Below, one piece after another: positions 1 to 12,176 of a stretch of 64,000 nucleotides of DNA; the stretch's first letter is position 1; every line of letters starts with the position of its first letter. Below the pieces are notes generated by a model. That model worked only from the letters and a program-made list of their open reading frames with translations, searched no databases and was not told the DNA's origin. The DNA comes from Acorus gramineus. Its lineage: Eukaryota; Streptophyta; Magnoliopsida; Acorales; Acoraceae. Location: assembly GCA_030737835.1 (NCBI GenBank), contig JAUJYN010000013.1, positions 988,806 to 1,052,805 of the forward strand. Reading direction: 5' to 3'. A program made the translations under genes and the position numbers.

Positions 1-326
1 AAAAAGAAAATTAAATAATTTAGGGATAGATCCCTCCTAGGGACTACTAAGAAACATATCTTTTAAATCTATAGACTTAAACTAAAATATGAAGAAGTGA
101 GGGATCGATCACTGAATCATATAGTTTACCGTGACTAAAAAATAAAAAACCTAAATTTAAAATAACTAACACACACACATCAAACAGTTATAATTTGCAT
201 GCAAACCGTTGGTGCAAAATATTAATTGATGTCAATTTGTCCAAATCTTATACTTTTGATTAAAAAAAGAGTTTGGTCCAACCCTTTCACTCTCTATTTT
301 AGTTGAACGTCGTTTGATATTGGAAG

Positions 327-2300
327 TACATTGACAGGCACATGTGATCATATTGGAAATTTCCAAACTGAAAGTAAGATCTTATCTCTAAATGATGAAT
401 TAGTGAAATTGAAGTGTATTGGATTGGTATTATTAAAGAAAAGTAGATCAAGTAATGCTAGAAAAAGTGCCAAGGGAAGTGGGACTGGCACTCTCGCTGC
501 ACTCATTCCCATTCAATTATAACTTCTCTCTTCATCCATCTAGTACTATTAAAAATAGTATTAGATGGTCCAGTAACAATTCACTAATAAGTGATTCACG
601 ATTAACACAAAAAAAAAATGTTAATTGCATTCAATTCGTTATGTATGGTTTAGCTTTCTAATTAATTCGACTGATGAAAAATTCATTGCTTGTAATTTTT
701 TTAAAATTATCTTCAAGATTTGTTACTAAGGTAAGATCTATATCAATAATTTTAGTGGGGAAAGGTTGCCATCCTCATTTTATACATATTTTTGTATTTT
801 CTAACATAATACAAATAGGATGACAGACCAAGGAGACAATGTATAAGCAATATGTTAAAGTAGAACTCTATTACAGTCAATCTTTTATATCAAATGCAGT
901 CATATATACCTTATTAATTAAACCCCTTCTCATTGAAATTTTTTTACATTTTTTAAATGATATAATTCAGTTCATTTGATTATATGTATTTCACCTTATA
1001 TATGTATATGATATAAAAAAAAACATGCGCATGTGATATGCGTTTAGGAAATGTCAATGGGCTATTGGCAATTTTTTTTTTTACCAATTTTTTTTGAATT
1101 TCGCTCAAACTACCGAATGTGGTAGCCACATTGAGTCTAGATCCAGTTAGGTCTGGTATCATCAGTACTATCAGTATCAAATTGTATTGTTTATGAATTG
1201 AACTAAACAACCTATGAATCAAACTGCACAAAAAGTGAGATTGTACCCAACAATTAACTATGTCATTAGATTCATAGGCAGTGGAATTTCCAATAAGATC
1301 ACATGTACATTGACAGGCACATGTGATCATATTGGATATTTTAATTTTTGTAGATTTTAAAATGCCCACAATAGATGATCATAAAATAAAATTATTTGTT
1401 TTCTATTCTCAAACTGAAAGCCAAATCCTATCTCTAAATGATGATGAATGAGTGAAATTGAAGTGTATTGGAATGGTATTATTAAAGAAAAGTAGATCAA
1501 GTAATTCTAGAAAAAGTGACAAGGGAAGTGCGACTGGGACCTTGCTGCACTCATTCCCATTTAATTATAACTTGTGGCTTAATCCATCAAGTTCTATTAA
1601 AAATAGTATTAGATGGCTTACCAAAAAAAAAAAAGGTATTAGATGGACCAGTAATAATTCACTAAGCAATTCACAATTATCACAAAAAAAAAATGTTAAT
1701 TGCATTTTAATTCGTTATTTATGGTTTAGCTTTCTAATTAATTCGACTGATCAAAATTCTTTGCTCATGATTTTTTTTAAATAATCTTCAAATTTTGTTA
1801 CTAAGGTTAAGTTCCACATCAATAATTTTAGTGGGGAGAAAGGTTGCCATCCTCATTTTATATATATTTTTATATTTTCTAACATAATACAAATAGGATG
1901 ACATACCAGAGAGGCAGTGTATAAGCAACCTGTTAAAGTAGAATTTGACTAGACTCGATCTTTTTCATCAAATGCAGTTATATATACCTTATTGACCCCT
2001 TCTTTTTGAAAAAAATTTACATTTTCTTAAATGATATAATTCAATTAATTGGATATATGTATTTCACCTGTTATAGAAGTGTGTATGTGTATATATATTG
2101 GCAATATTTTTTTACCAAATTTTTAATTTTTCTCAAACTAGCGAATGTGGTACCAGTTCAGTTCCAGTCAGGTCTGGTACCTTCAGTACTATCAGCATTG
2201 AATTATATTGTTTATGAATCGAACTCCACTGCCTATGAATTGAACTGCACAGAAAATGACACTGTACTTTATAATTAACTGTAAAATTTGATTCATAAGA
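327..2300. repeat. Two-copy ~1 kb tandem direct repeat
   Basis: A unit starting at 327 (tacattgacaggcacatgtg) recurs at 1306, and the two copies can be followed side by side to about 1305 and 2300. Shared landmarks include the segment around 400-520 against 1440-1560 and the segment around 840-1010 against 1900-2060. The copies differ by many substitutions and small indels, so the duplication is not recent. Only short open frames occur and none is conserved as protein. I see no TG...CA ends or poly-A tail. Bases 1-326 are AT-rich with nothing recognisable. Confidence 0.75.
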
Positions 2301-2524
2301 TGTACAGTTCGATAATGTTGATATTTACCTCATTAGGTCCGAAACCACCCACCTGATTAAAAAAATCAATAAAACCACTCTATTTATGACACGTTCGGAT
2401 TAGCGGTTGACCTTGACTCAAGGTAGTTTCTGCGCCCCTTCATCCAAAGACCTAACCAATAAAATTATAAAATATAAAAAATCTGTTCCTACATTTCTTC
2501 TTATTCTATCCTCTCATTTCATAC

Positions 2525-2532
2525 TATAAATA
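2525..2532 (+). promoter_or_regulatory. TATA box of PLAC8/PCR gene 1
   Basis: TATAAATA lies 86 bp before the ATG at 2611. The segment from here to the start codon is homologous to the segment upstream of the second PLAC8 gene (TATAAAT at 43108), including the shared ACCCTCCTA stretch, which supports it as a conserved core promoter and leader. Confidence 0.6.
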
Positions 2533-2561
2533 CCAACCCAATTAACCCCACACCCTCCTAT

Positions 2562-2564
<3 letters not shown>

Positions 2565-2595
<31 letters not shown>
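2565..2595 (+). repeat. (TC)n microsatellite in 5' leader
   Basis: An uninterrupted CT/TC run sits 15 bp before the start codon of PLAC8 gene 1, in its predicted 5' UTR. Such pyrimidine runs are common in plant leaders. A second CT run lies at about 2781-2806, just inside intron 1. Confidence 0.8.
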
Positions 2596-2598
<3 letters not shown>

Positions 2599-2610
2599 CA
2601 ACAAATCACA

Positions 2611-2780
2611 ATGGATTCCAAGTCGGTCTACAACAACTACCAACAGCCGCCTATGGCCGCTGCTCCGCCACCCCCGGCGCCGTACGGCTATCCGGTACCC
2701 ATGCACATCCAATCCCAACCACCCGCCGAGTGGTCCACCGGCCTCTGTGGCTGCTTTGAGGATGTCTCCAATTGTTTGTC

Positions 2781-2811
<31 letters not shown>

Positions 2812-4890
2812 GGGTTCTCTGTTTTGAATTTTGATTTCCATGTGTTGGTAACCCAATCTGTAATTCTGAATTCTAATTTTTTTTTTTTTTGGTTTTATTT
2901 CAGGTTGCGTGACTTGTTGGTGTCCCTGCATCACGTTTGGCCAGATCGCGGAGATCGCCGACCGGGGTGCCAGTTGTAAGTCAAGTCTCCTTTGATTTGT
3001 TGTTTCTTAGTTTACGTTTTACAAGCTTTCATTACAAGGCTTTTTTTTTCCATAAGCACACCTGTTGATTTTAAGATTGAAAGATAAATTGACTGAGAAA
3101 AAACAGAGAAATAAAACAGAGAGTGGGAGGTCCGGTTTATGAGCAATTTATATCAATTTCTCGAGTTGCTCAACTTTGCAATATTTTTTGTATTTTAATC
3201 ATGATCAGTGCATGTTCGCATTAACTGTGCCACTGAATTCCAAAGAAAACATAAAATAGTATAATTATTGCTCTGACTCCGGACTTTTCTCTGGCAACAT
3301 GATGGGGGAATTGAGTTAAAATAAACGGTGAAATAATGATAAAATAAATATTTGAAAGACTAGAATAAATAAAAATTTGTATTTGACTTAACTAAGTATA
3401 AAATAGTATAATTATTCTTCATATTTTTGTAATTAAGTTATTTTAAGTTATTTAACTCGTTTGAATATATGGGTCTTATTGTCAAATTAATTGTCATCAC
3501 CTCTATAAATTTGGGACTATAGGTCAAATTATTTTTTCAACTTTTATAAATCTTTATTCACATCTTATCCATAATTTATCAACGGTCAATCAAACAATAA
3601 AAAATTTATTATTATATTTTCTAACAAGAATAATTAAAAAGCACAACCAAACAAAAAATCACTTATTACTTATCAATATTAGAATAATAAAAAACCTTAT
3701 AATAATTTAATTCTCTATCCAAACGGGCTAAGGGCGCTGCTACATAGTCTCTTTTTTTTGTCTCAAATATATCTCATTTTTAAAAGGTATTCCTAAAATG
3801 GGTTTATTCAACTCGAAATGGAACAATATACATTTTTCGTCAAAACATATATCTTATTAGAGGAAGTTTGTTACTTTTAAAAAATTAAAACATGAGCGGA
3901 CTGTCTGTGAAACTGCTTGGGGGCTGTAATTAACATTATCCCTTCTCTAAATATGTTGCAATATTTGATTAAAGAAATTTTTGTAAAGGTTGCTAATTTT
4001 TTTTTTGTCATGTACAGTATATCCCTGGTTGTAGTCCCTTGGTAGTTCCTATGTAGCAAAATAAAAAAGAAGTATGCATCCATATAAAAAAATTATATAT
4101 TTTATCTAACAAAATATATACCTCATTGAAGATATGTAACTGCATGCGGGACATTAAATAAGAGTTAGATGCAATGAAAGGATCAAGTCACAAATCACTC
4201 CATGGATTTGGTGTTTAATTAGAATACGAAACAGGTGTTCGTTTAAATTAAGGAATTGCATAAAATCGCACATCACACATTTTTTTCCCTATGCAAAGCA
4301 TCTTGGTCATTTAATTTATTGAAGCTTTCCATCACTAGAACCACCCAACATGCTATTGATTATATATCTTAACCAAATTGTTTGTGTGTGTTTTTCAACC
4401 TAATTGAAGCTTGTGGAGTGAGTGGGGCACTGTACACACTTATATCACTCTTGACCGGGTGCGGCTGCCTCTACTCGTGCTTCTACCGGTCGAAGATGAG
4501 GGGACAGTATTACCTATCCGAGAGCCCCTGCTGCGACTGCCTTGTCCACTTCTGCTGCGAAGCCTGCGCCCTCTGCCAGGAGTACCGAGAGCTCAAGCAC
4601 CGTGGCTTCGACATGCACATCGGTAACTAATCCAACCCGTCTTCTCTAAATTACCATGATATGGGACGTGATTGTTCACTTTATAAAGAATTGGGGTAAA
4701 TCCTGTGCGGGGACAAGTTCTGTTTTGTATATGGAGGAAAAAATTGGGGTATATTAGACTCTTTGTTTTATTGATGCTTTGGATGCTAATGTTTTCTTAT
4801 TATTTTATGGGAGGTTGGCACCCCAACATGGAAAGGCAGGCGCAGGGAGGGATCACACCGCCAGCTATGCAAGGAGGGATGACACGTTGA
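2611..4890 (+). CDS. PLAC8 family protein, plant cadmium resistance (PCR)/CNR type, 4 exons
   Basis: Exons are 2611-2773, 2904-2975, 4410-4622 and 4814-4890. All introns are GT-AG and the joined frame codes for 174 residues, a normal length for the family. Residues 1-40 are Pro/Ala/Tyr-rich. The core begins at [11 protein letters not shown] (41-51), followed by the cysteine block CCVTCWCPC (55-63) and ITFGQIAEI, the hallmark of PLAC8 (PF04749). Exon 3 holds a hydrophobic, cysteine-rich membrane segment and the conserved [16 protein letters not shown] motif. The short tail ends GGMTR. Family members sit in the plasma membrane and have been linked to cadmium/zinc/calcium transport or organ-size control; which role applies here cannot be read from sequence. 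Intron 2 (1.43 kb) is AT-rich and shares segments with 25757-25965 and 40856-40937. A diverged paralogue lies at 43183-53503. No breaks were found. Confidence 0.9.
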
Positions 4891-5099
4891 AGAAGAAGGT
4901 GTGGGCCGGTGGGGTCTCTCTCTCTTTGTCTCTCTCACTTGTTTGATGAGTTAGGTGATTCTCAGAAAGATGCATGTAAGGATTCTGGTTTAGAGTGGTA
5001 AGGATTCCGGTTTAGAGTGGGATGGCTTTAGCTTAATATGTTGTTATGTTTTTATTTGAGAATGTAATTTTGGGGTATATATAACTTGAAAACATAAAG
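4891..5099 (+). other. Putative 3' UTR of PLAC8 gene 1
   Basis: This follows the stop codon and contains a CT-rich stretch (about 4915-4940), a short duplicated phrase (ggattccggtttagagtgg type, 4980-5020) and AT-rich candidate polyadenylation signals near 5060-5095. It ends where a MITE begins. Confidence 0.4.
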
Positions 5100-5572
5100 C
5101 CCCCGTTTGGGTAACGGGTTAAGCTCGGATATGGGTGGTATAAGGGTGGTAAAAGAATGGATAGGAAAAATGGCTGTTTGTTTGCAGAGTATAACTTTGT
5201 ATTACTAAGCCAGTTTAAACGAGTATAAGAGAGTATAACAATTCTAAGTAACCCCTAAGATAAGCTATACTCAGTTTATCTATTCCCATGGGTCCACATG
5301 TCAAATCAATTTTTTACACTTTATCACATCAAATTACATATCAACACCTCTTATATATCAAAGAGCTCACATGCATGTCAAATCAACTTTTTTACGCTTT
5401 ATTTATATTTTATTCTTTATCAACCAAACAACTCAACATTTATTCTTATGTTTTCCAATGAGAATAATAAAAAACACAACCAAACAGAAAATCTCTTATT
5501 CCTGTAAAATTGTTATTTATACTGGTATAGTTATCTATCCAGAATAACTCAATTCCTCAATCCAAACGGAGG
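5100..5572. mobile_element. MITE with CCCCCGTTTGG-type TIRs
   Basis: The left end (CCCCGTTTGGGTAACGGG) and right end (reverse complement CCTCCGTTTGGATTGAGG) are imperfect inverted repeats, and AAAG flanks both sides. The interior is AT-rich and non-coding. The ends resemble Tourist/Harbinger-like or hAT-like plant MITEs. Related ends recur in this window (about 3730, 7465, 26710, 52775, 55082). It sits just past the 3' end of PLAC8 gene 1. Confidence 0.55.
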
Positions 5573-7464
5573 AAAGGGTGTATGAAAGATTCATTGGGAG
5601 CTTTGTGCTAGAAATTTTCAAATGTAGGTATTCTTAGAATGATGTGATATCTTTAAAATGAACGAAAGTTCAATAAAAGACTTTTTTCAAAATATCTGCG
5701 TTGGAATGATGATGACATTTTTGTTAATTAGTGACTGTGATAAATCGGGATTATGTACAAGCTAAGGAATGGTTTGTTAGCAAGACAGTATGCAAAATAG
5801 CGCTAAAGTGATATAGAAGTGTGTTGATTTGCTGGAATTAGAACTTTTGAAGAAGACGATCAAGGTTAGAATTTGACTTTATGTCCTTAAGACAACTTCG
5901 CCCTGCTCTGCTGCTCACGGTCTGCGATGACTCTTTCAATATACAATGATCACTCTCTATGGTAGCAGCACTTCACACCACAAAGAAAATGAACGCACTG
6001 TGTTTTTCAAACTCTCTCTTAATGGAATGCTATGGAGACTCGAATGCAAACTCTAAGAGGCTGTATGCCTATGCAGTGAAAGATTGAATGATAAAAAATG
6101 CAGAGAATAGGTGATATTTATAGAGGAGAAAGTTAATTGAAGAGGCCCTTCGATGAGTCTTTTCCTCTGTTCAGTTTTCATTGAAATAGAGTCTAAGGCA
6201 CCCTCTCTTCTTCAAACATCCATCCAACGATCTGATCGTAATCATTGATAAAATGACTCATATTGAATCAGAGGTTGCCTCCAATGGACGGCCCAGATTG
6301 CACTTGCGCGGACCCGCGTCCGAAACCCCTCCCCAGCTCCACTTACACACCCAACCCCAAACACCTAGCATGCATAACCTCTTACATATCCATACATGCT
6401 AGAAAATCTAAAAAGAAGAGAAAAAAGCTTACCAAGAAAGGGGGGAGGAAAATGGGGAGATGCGATGGCTCATAAGCGCACCAACGACCACCTCGACCAC
6501 CACCACCACCACCTCCTCCTTTTCCTTTGCTTCTCTTCTTCTTGGCTGAACACACAAAGAGGGGATGCAAGAGGGAAGCATGAAAGAGCTAGAGGAGGTG
6601 AAGAGAAAGAAACAACAACAATACACACACACTAACCCCTTCTTTTGCACTTCCTCTGCTTGATCTTCTCCTTCTTCTCCACCGAATGCACACAAATGAG
6701 AGGGAGAGAGAGAGAGAGAAATAAAGCAAGGATGGAGAGAGGGGTAGTGAGAGTGACAAAAGTCACTTTGGGGGGGGGGGGATGTGTGAACACAAACGAA
6801 AAAGGGGGGGGGGGGGGTGAGGTTAAGCCTAAAGTCACCCACATCCAACCACTTTTTTCACATTATTGGGAAGTGTGAAATGAAGCGCCATAGCACTAGA
6901 AAATATCTCACCAACCAAATCCAGTAACGGTGAAACCCGGATACGATTCAGAACTACATATTTTTTAATAGTTATCAAAATTCGATAAAAATTTAGCTAA
7001 AACTCAAAATTTTAGCAACTCTGATAAAAAAAAAGGTACAGAATGACACAAACATAACACGTCCTCATAGAGTGACTACCAAAAGCAATTTACTATAATG
7101 CAAGAAGCCTATCTAATAAATCATTAATATTTTTTTTTCAACAACTGATATGGGACTATTACTTTTTCTTCTCCAATCACCGACCACTTTCACTATGTTA
7201 TTGGGAGAACTTTGAATCCAATTTTCTCATCACCTAATAATAGTTTTGAGAATGTAAATATACTACGTTCATTTGTTCGGCGAGAGGAATGCAATCCAAT
7301 GAGTTTCCATTAAAAATAATTAGTGGAACCTAAACTCATTTTAACCAAGAAATGGTCAAAACCCAAGTTTTTCCAACATGGTTTACATGGAAATAGATAT
7401 GTCTAAGTTTTGGAGGCATATTCACAAAATCACAGTTCTTAGACGAAAAATATATATTTTATTG
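5573..7464. other. Intergenic DNA without recognisable gene
   Basis: I see no convincing coding frame. About 5870-6260 is of near-average composition and could be an old LTR or UTR remnant. About 6380-6870 is low-complexity, with purine/pyrimidine-biased runs, CAC repeats and two long G-runs near 6771 and 6805. The open frames there are composition artefacts. Confidence 0.5.
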
Positions 7465-7874
7465 AGCCTTGTTTGGGTAATGGAATAAGGGGAAATAGGG
7501 GGAATAGGGGGAATAGGTTTAAAAATCTCTTTGTTTGCAAGGGATAAATGAATATAACAAAGTCAAATAGACAAGAATAAACTGATATTTATTTTGCATA
7601 TCTCTTTGAAATTGTGTTAAATTTTTCAAAATCTATTTCATTTTTTAAGGGAAGTCCACATCATTTTTTACATTTTATAAATTATTATTCCACATCTTAT
7701 CACTTTTTATCCGCTAAATATTCATGGTCAACCAAACAACAAAAAATCAACTATCATGTTTTCTAACAAGAGTATCTAAAAGCACAACCAAATAAAATAT
7801 GATTGATTTATTTCTTATACATATTAAAATAATCATCTTTTTAATTAATTTATGTCGTTACCCAAATGGAGGCT
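7465..7874. mobile_element. MITE related to the 5100 element
   Basis: The left end AGCCTTGTTTGGGTAATGG and right end (reverse complement AGCCTCCATTTGGGTAACG) form imperfect TIRs about 20 bp long around an AT-rich interior of about 370 bp. The interior shares phrases such as aaccaaacaacaaaaa with the MITE at 5100. No clear target duplication was found. Confidence 0.55.
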
Positions 7875-8469
7875 AAAAGTTTGGTTTGGTACCGTAATGT
7901 ATATTCACAAATTATATGAACCAGGTATGGTAAAATTATGGAGAGAGTTAAACCATTTTTTTTATCTAACTTTTAGTCATTGGAATGGGTACCTGGATCT
8001 TAAATATGCTAAACATACAATTTACCGAATTGTTTTTAAAAATTATATATAATTTTTATTTGAATTGAGATTGAATTATATGCAAATGATAGACATATAT
8101 GTAGGTGTCAACCTAGTTAGGATGTACATGTCATGTAGTGATGTGGTTTATCCTCTATTTAATTCATTTTGTCATTTATTTTTTAAAATCCAATAGATGT
8201 AAATATTTTTTTCAATAAATATAACACATTCAATAAATTTCAATATTATACTTTCATTTTTTAATGTTAGTTTACATTCATATACAAATGCACAAAAAAA
8301 AAAAAAAAAAAAAAACTTCTTTAAAATCTTGGCCCGCAGGCCTGCCCACAGGCTTAAAGCCCAAGTCCAACCCGGAAGGCCTATTCAGGCTTGGGCCATT
8401 TGCAGGGCTTGGTTATTTGACATTGGGCCAACCCGGCCTGTTGGCTAGACAGGCCCGTTGTCGATGCTG
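7875..8469. other. Gene-free stretch
   Basis: AT-rich to about 8300, with an A-run at 8288-8312. About 8325-8465 is a GGCC/CCAAGCC-rich segment of short self-complementary phrases, of a type often found in decayed plant transposons. No gene was seen. Confidence 0.4.
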
Positions 8470-9647
8470 AGGGGCCATTTTGTTCAGCGAAATGCTGATT
8501 TTAAGTGATGATTCATAAGTGCAGATTGTATAAGTTCTGATAAGTTTTGATTAGTTTCGAAAAAAAACTGTTTGGTTCAGCGGAAATTATAAGCACTTAT
8601 GCAGATAAGTGTGTTTGGTTTACCACTGAACAGTAAAGCTTATTAGAAGGGTATTTTGATCAATTTAATAAGTGCTGAATGTTATTTGATGTTTGATCCA
8701 TTTAATAACAATACATCACAATTCATGTCCAATTATAGTCCGAGAACAGTCATGTAACAATACATCAAAATTTATAAGTAATCATACATGTGTGCAATTT
8801 CTGTTGATTACTTATAAATTGGTAACATCCAAGGGCAACATCCTAATCTTTTGTCCAATTACAGTCACAAAAAACATCTGAGTTATTATTTGTTGGATAT
8901 TATACTACTTTCCAGAGATTATATCAAACATGAGGGATTTGCAAGCCTACATGACACATTGTTACATAGAATCCAACAACAATCCACCATTTTAATCCTT
9001 ATAGAGTAACTCCTCTGTTCCAGAAATGATGCGTCAGTGAGTGGACCTGAAATCGAGATGCCGTGGAGATCCAAAGAGGAGAGGTTGTCGAGCCAGAGAC
9101 AAGATCGGAGGAAGTCAAAGGGGGGTCTACCGGCAAGAGATGATGTCGGAGGAGGTTGAAGGGAGGTCGACAAGCAAGTGAGGAGGTCGGAGGAGAATAA
9201 ATTGGATGGTCGACGAGTGGGAGAGGCTTCGGTCGAAGGCGGTCGACGAGCAGCAATGGAGGTCGATCCCTAGCAATGGAGGTCGAAGGGGGTCGACGAG
9301 CAACAATGGAGGTCGACGAGCTAAGGAGCACAAGAGAGTTGTCTGAGATTTGCAGTGGCTAGGGTTTTTGGTGTGTTTGAGGAGAGAGAGAGGAGTAATT
9401 TTAGTTTATACTTGTGTAATATGTGGGTTTTCAGAAGGGCATACTTGTCTTTTTACATAAAAGTTCACTTAAGGCGGTTTGAATAAGTAAGGCAATGTGG
9501 ATTGAATTTTAAGGTTGAAATGGACGTTTAAGAGCTTATATTCAGTTTTTTTTTTGCTCCCAACCAAACACACCTAATGCTTAAAAGCACTTATTTTTAA
9601 CTTTCAGCTAAATAAGGTCTAAAGACTGAATGAACCAAGCAACCCCT
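8470..9647. mobile_element. TIR element (AGGGGCC.../...CCCCT), non-autonomous
   Basis: The left end AGGGGCCATTTTGTTCAG and the right end read in reverse (AGGGGTTGCTTGGTTCA) are imperfect inverted repeats. Both continue into AAGTGCTTA-like subterminal phrases. The interior has a GC-richer block at 9050-9335 made of irregular repeats of GGAGGTCGACGAGC-type units. Its minus-strand open frames are repeat artefacts. No transposase was seen. The ends look hAT-like, but I could not find an 8-bp target duplication. Confidence 0.5.
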
Positions 9648-9880
9648 TACTGTCCTATGTGGTTTCCTTTCCTAAGTCAAAGTAATTGATCAATCATCAA
9701 TTAAAGCTCTGAAAAAAAAAAAACTATTTTTTTAGGAACTAGAAGTTTGAATGGATGAAAGTACGACCATTATATCCTACTATTTTTATTTTTTTTAATT
9801 GAAATAGGAGCTTTGATACAATCTCAAATGGATTCATACGGATCCACTACCCAATGAATTTTGTTTTAAAAGTGATCTGT
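9648..9880. other. Short intergenic stretch
   Basis: AT-rich with homopolymer A and T runs; nothing recognised. Confidence 0.4.
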
Positions 9881-10431
9881 TTTTTAACATCAATTCTCCA
9901 AGGTAAAAAAAATGTCACCAGAAAATCATAGTTAATAAAAACCCTTTTTCATGAGGCTTACATTTTTTCCCCAATCAATTATTTCTCATATATACAAGGG
10001 ATAAAAAAGACAATCATTTGCTAATTTACAGGCATAAACAATCAAGAGATCATAAAAAAAAACTAATTTTTCTATTACATTTCTTCAATTTTGAGGGGGC
10101 TTAAATCCACCATTAGAAAATAGGAGATTTGGTAGGGATTTAGTCCTTTTTATTTGTTTAGTATTGAGGGGTCTCCCCTCCCACCGGAACACATAGGTTT
10201 GCCTTTGTTTGTAACTACGCTTGGTGGTCGAAGAAAATTCAAAAGCAACATTTTGGATTAGACTGACTGAGTTTTTTCAGATAATTTATTTTAGAAAAAA
10301 ATATTTAATACCTCAAATTTGATTCATTTTGATTACCAAAACTAATTTAAAACAATGAGAAAATGACATTCAACCCCTCTTAAAAATGAATCTTACAGTA
10401 ATATGTATCAGATTTGATATGTATACATTGT
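9881..10431. repeat. Direct repeat copy A
   Basis: This ~550-bp segment (from ttaacatcaattctccaagg to gtgtatacattg) recurs in the same orientation at 11263-11828, with scattered substitutions and small indels. The copies do not begin TG or end CA, so they are not obvious LTRs. They contain no gene. Confidence 0.7.
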
Positions 10432-10439
10432 TATGTCTA

Positions 10440-10457
10440 GGGGGGGGGGGGGGGGGG
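10440..10457 (+). repeat. Poly-G run
   Basis: Eighteen consecutive G residues immediately after direct repeat copy A. Length may be unreliable in assembly. Confidence 0.8.
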
Positions 10458-10599
10458 TGTTGTTATAAATCTACCCCATACAATGAGAAAACCACCCCAT
10501 TACTAATAAAATTTATGTACTCTGAAACCAAAGGAAAACCACCCTTACTAATTTCATCCCATTTTGAACCAAACCAACCCCTTCTACTGTACACCCCAT

Positions 10600-10965
10600 G
10601 TTCGACAGAACATCTGTCGACATGATCTTCATCCATCGACATTTGAGATGTCAATCTGTAGACACTTATTTTCAGTCACATATTCGACAACACAACTGTG
10701 GACCGGATCATCATCCCTTGACAACTGGAGTGTTGATCCATACAGAACATGACACGTATACTTATTTTCTGTCACATGTTTGACAATACCATTGTCGACA
10801 AGATCTTGATTTGTCAACATCTGGGGGTGTCGATACTTACAAGACATGACACACTTGTTTTCTATAAGATGTTCGACAGTACAAGTGTCGACATCATCTT
10901 CATACATCAACATTTGGGGTGTCGATCCTTACAGAACATCACACACTTATTTTCTATAATTAATT
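10600..10965. repeat. Degenerate ~90-bp tandem repeat, four units
   Basis: Units begin near 10600, 10682, 10778 and 10871 with GTTCGACA-like starts. Each contains a (T)GTCGACA(T)GATCTTCAT-like centre and a CTTATTTTCTATAA-like end. Spacing is 82-96 bp. The GTCGAC palindrome recurs in most units. No protein product is evident, as stops interrupt all frames. Confidence 0.65.
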
Positions 10966-11262
10966 TAATAACAGTATTATTCCTTAGGCTGCTCCACTGT
11001 TAAATATAACACTTAAATCAACAAATTACATTGAATAACAAGTTGTAAAGAGTAGATAATCATCAAATTATATTACTGCACCACCGAACCAATCACCTAA
11101 TACAATTACACATTCCAAAATTTTGTGCATTAGCACATATATTGATGTTCTATATACACACATTGAAAATTTAACATAAAATAGCCAAATACATTGAGGA
11201 TTATATTGTTAATTAGCCAAATACACATTCTAAAATTTTGTGCATCAACACATATTGATCTT

Positions 11263-11828
11263 TCATTTTTTTAACATCAATTCTCCAAGGTAAAAAAAAT
11301 GTCACCAGCAAATCATAGTTAATAAAAACCCTTTTTCATGAGGCTGTTTTTTCCCCAATCAATTATTTCTCATAAATATATATACAAGCGATAAAAAGGA
11401 CAATCATTTGCTAATTAATTATAGGCATAAATAATAAATAGATCATAAAAGAAACTAATTTTTCTATTGCATTTCTTCAATTTTGAGGGGGCTTAAATCC
11501 ACTATCAGAAAATAGGAGATTTGATAGGGATTTCATCTTTTTTTTTTTTTTAAGTTTTGAGGGAACCCCCCTCCCACCGGAACACATAGGTTTGCCCTTG
11601 TTTGCAACTATATGCTTGGTGGTCGAAGAAAATTCAAGAGCAACATTTTGGATTAGAGTGACTGAGTTTTGATTCACATAATTTATTTTAGAAAAAAATA
11701 TTTAATACCTCAAAATTTGATTCATTTTTCTTACCCAAACTAATTTAAAACAATGAGAAAATGACATTCAACCCTCTTAAAAATGAATCTTACAATAATA
11801 TGTATCAAATTTGATGTGTATACATTGT
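11263..11828. repeat. Direct repeat copy B
   Basis: Second copy of the segment at 9881-10431. A smaller duplication of about 60 bp (cattccaaaattttgtgcat type) occurs at about 11105 and 11228 just before it. Confidence 0.7.
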
Positions 11829-12176
11829 GGGTGCTATTAAAATAAAAAATTCTTCTGTTGTCAGTCATGTAGATGCCTAATACATATAAACTCTACAAGG
11901 ATGTAATTGTATGCATTCAATGTATTAATTACGTATTAATATTAATTTTTCATACATTTAGAGAAAAATCAAACAGTGTGTAATATACAAAGTTGACTAT
12001 AGGATCGGCTAAGTATAACATTTTCCGTAGATTATTTGGAGGGCATAATATCTGTGGTCCAATAATTGAACTGGATTAGTCAAGTTGGAATGATGGGTCT
12101 AACCAATCACTGATGGAAGTCCAGGTAGGTGTCAAAATATGAAAAGAAAAAACACCTAAATTGGTAAAAATCAATG

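Noticed and set aside
6263-6878. Several short open frames on both strands
   Set aside because: Low-complexity purine/pyrimidine and CAC-repeat DNA with G-runs.
8919-9333. Minus-strand open frames with RRPPLLLVD repeats
   Set aside because: Irregular GTCGACGAGC repeats inside a TIR element; no conserved domain.
9881-11828. LTR retrotransposon with repeats 9881-10431 and 11263-11828 as LTRs
   Set aside because: No TG...CA ends, no primer site, no polypurine tract and no target duplication were found.
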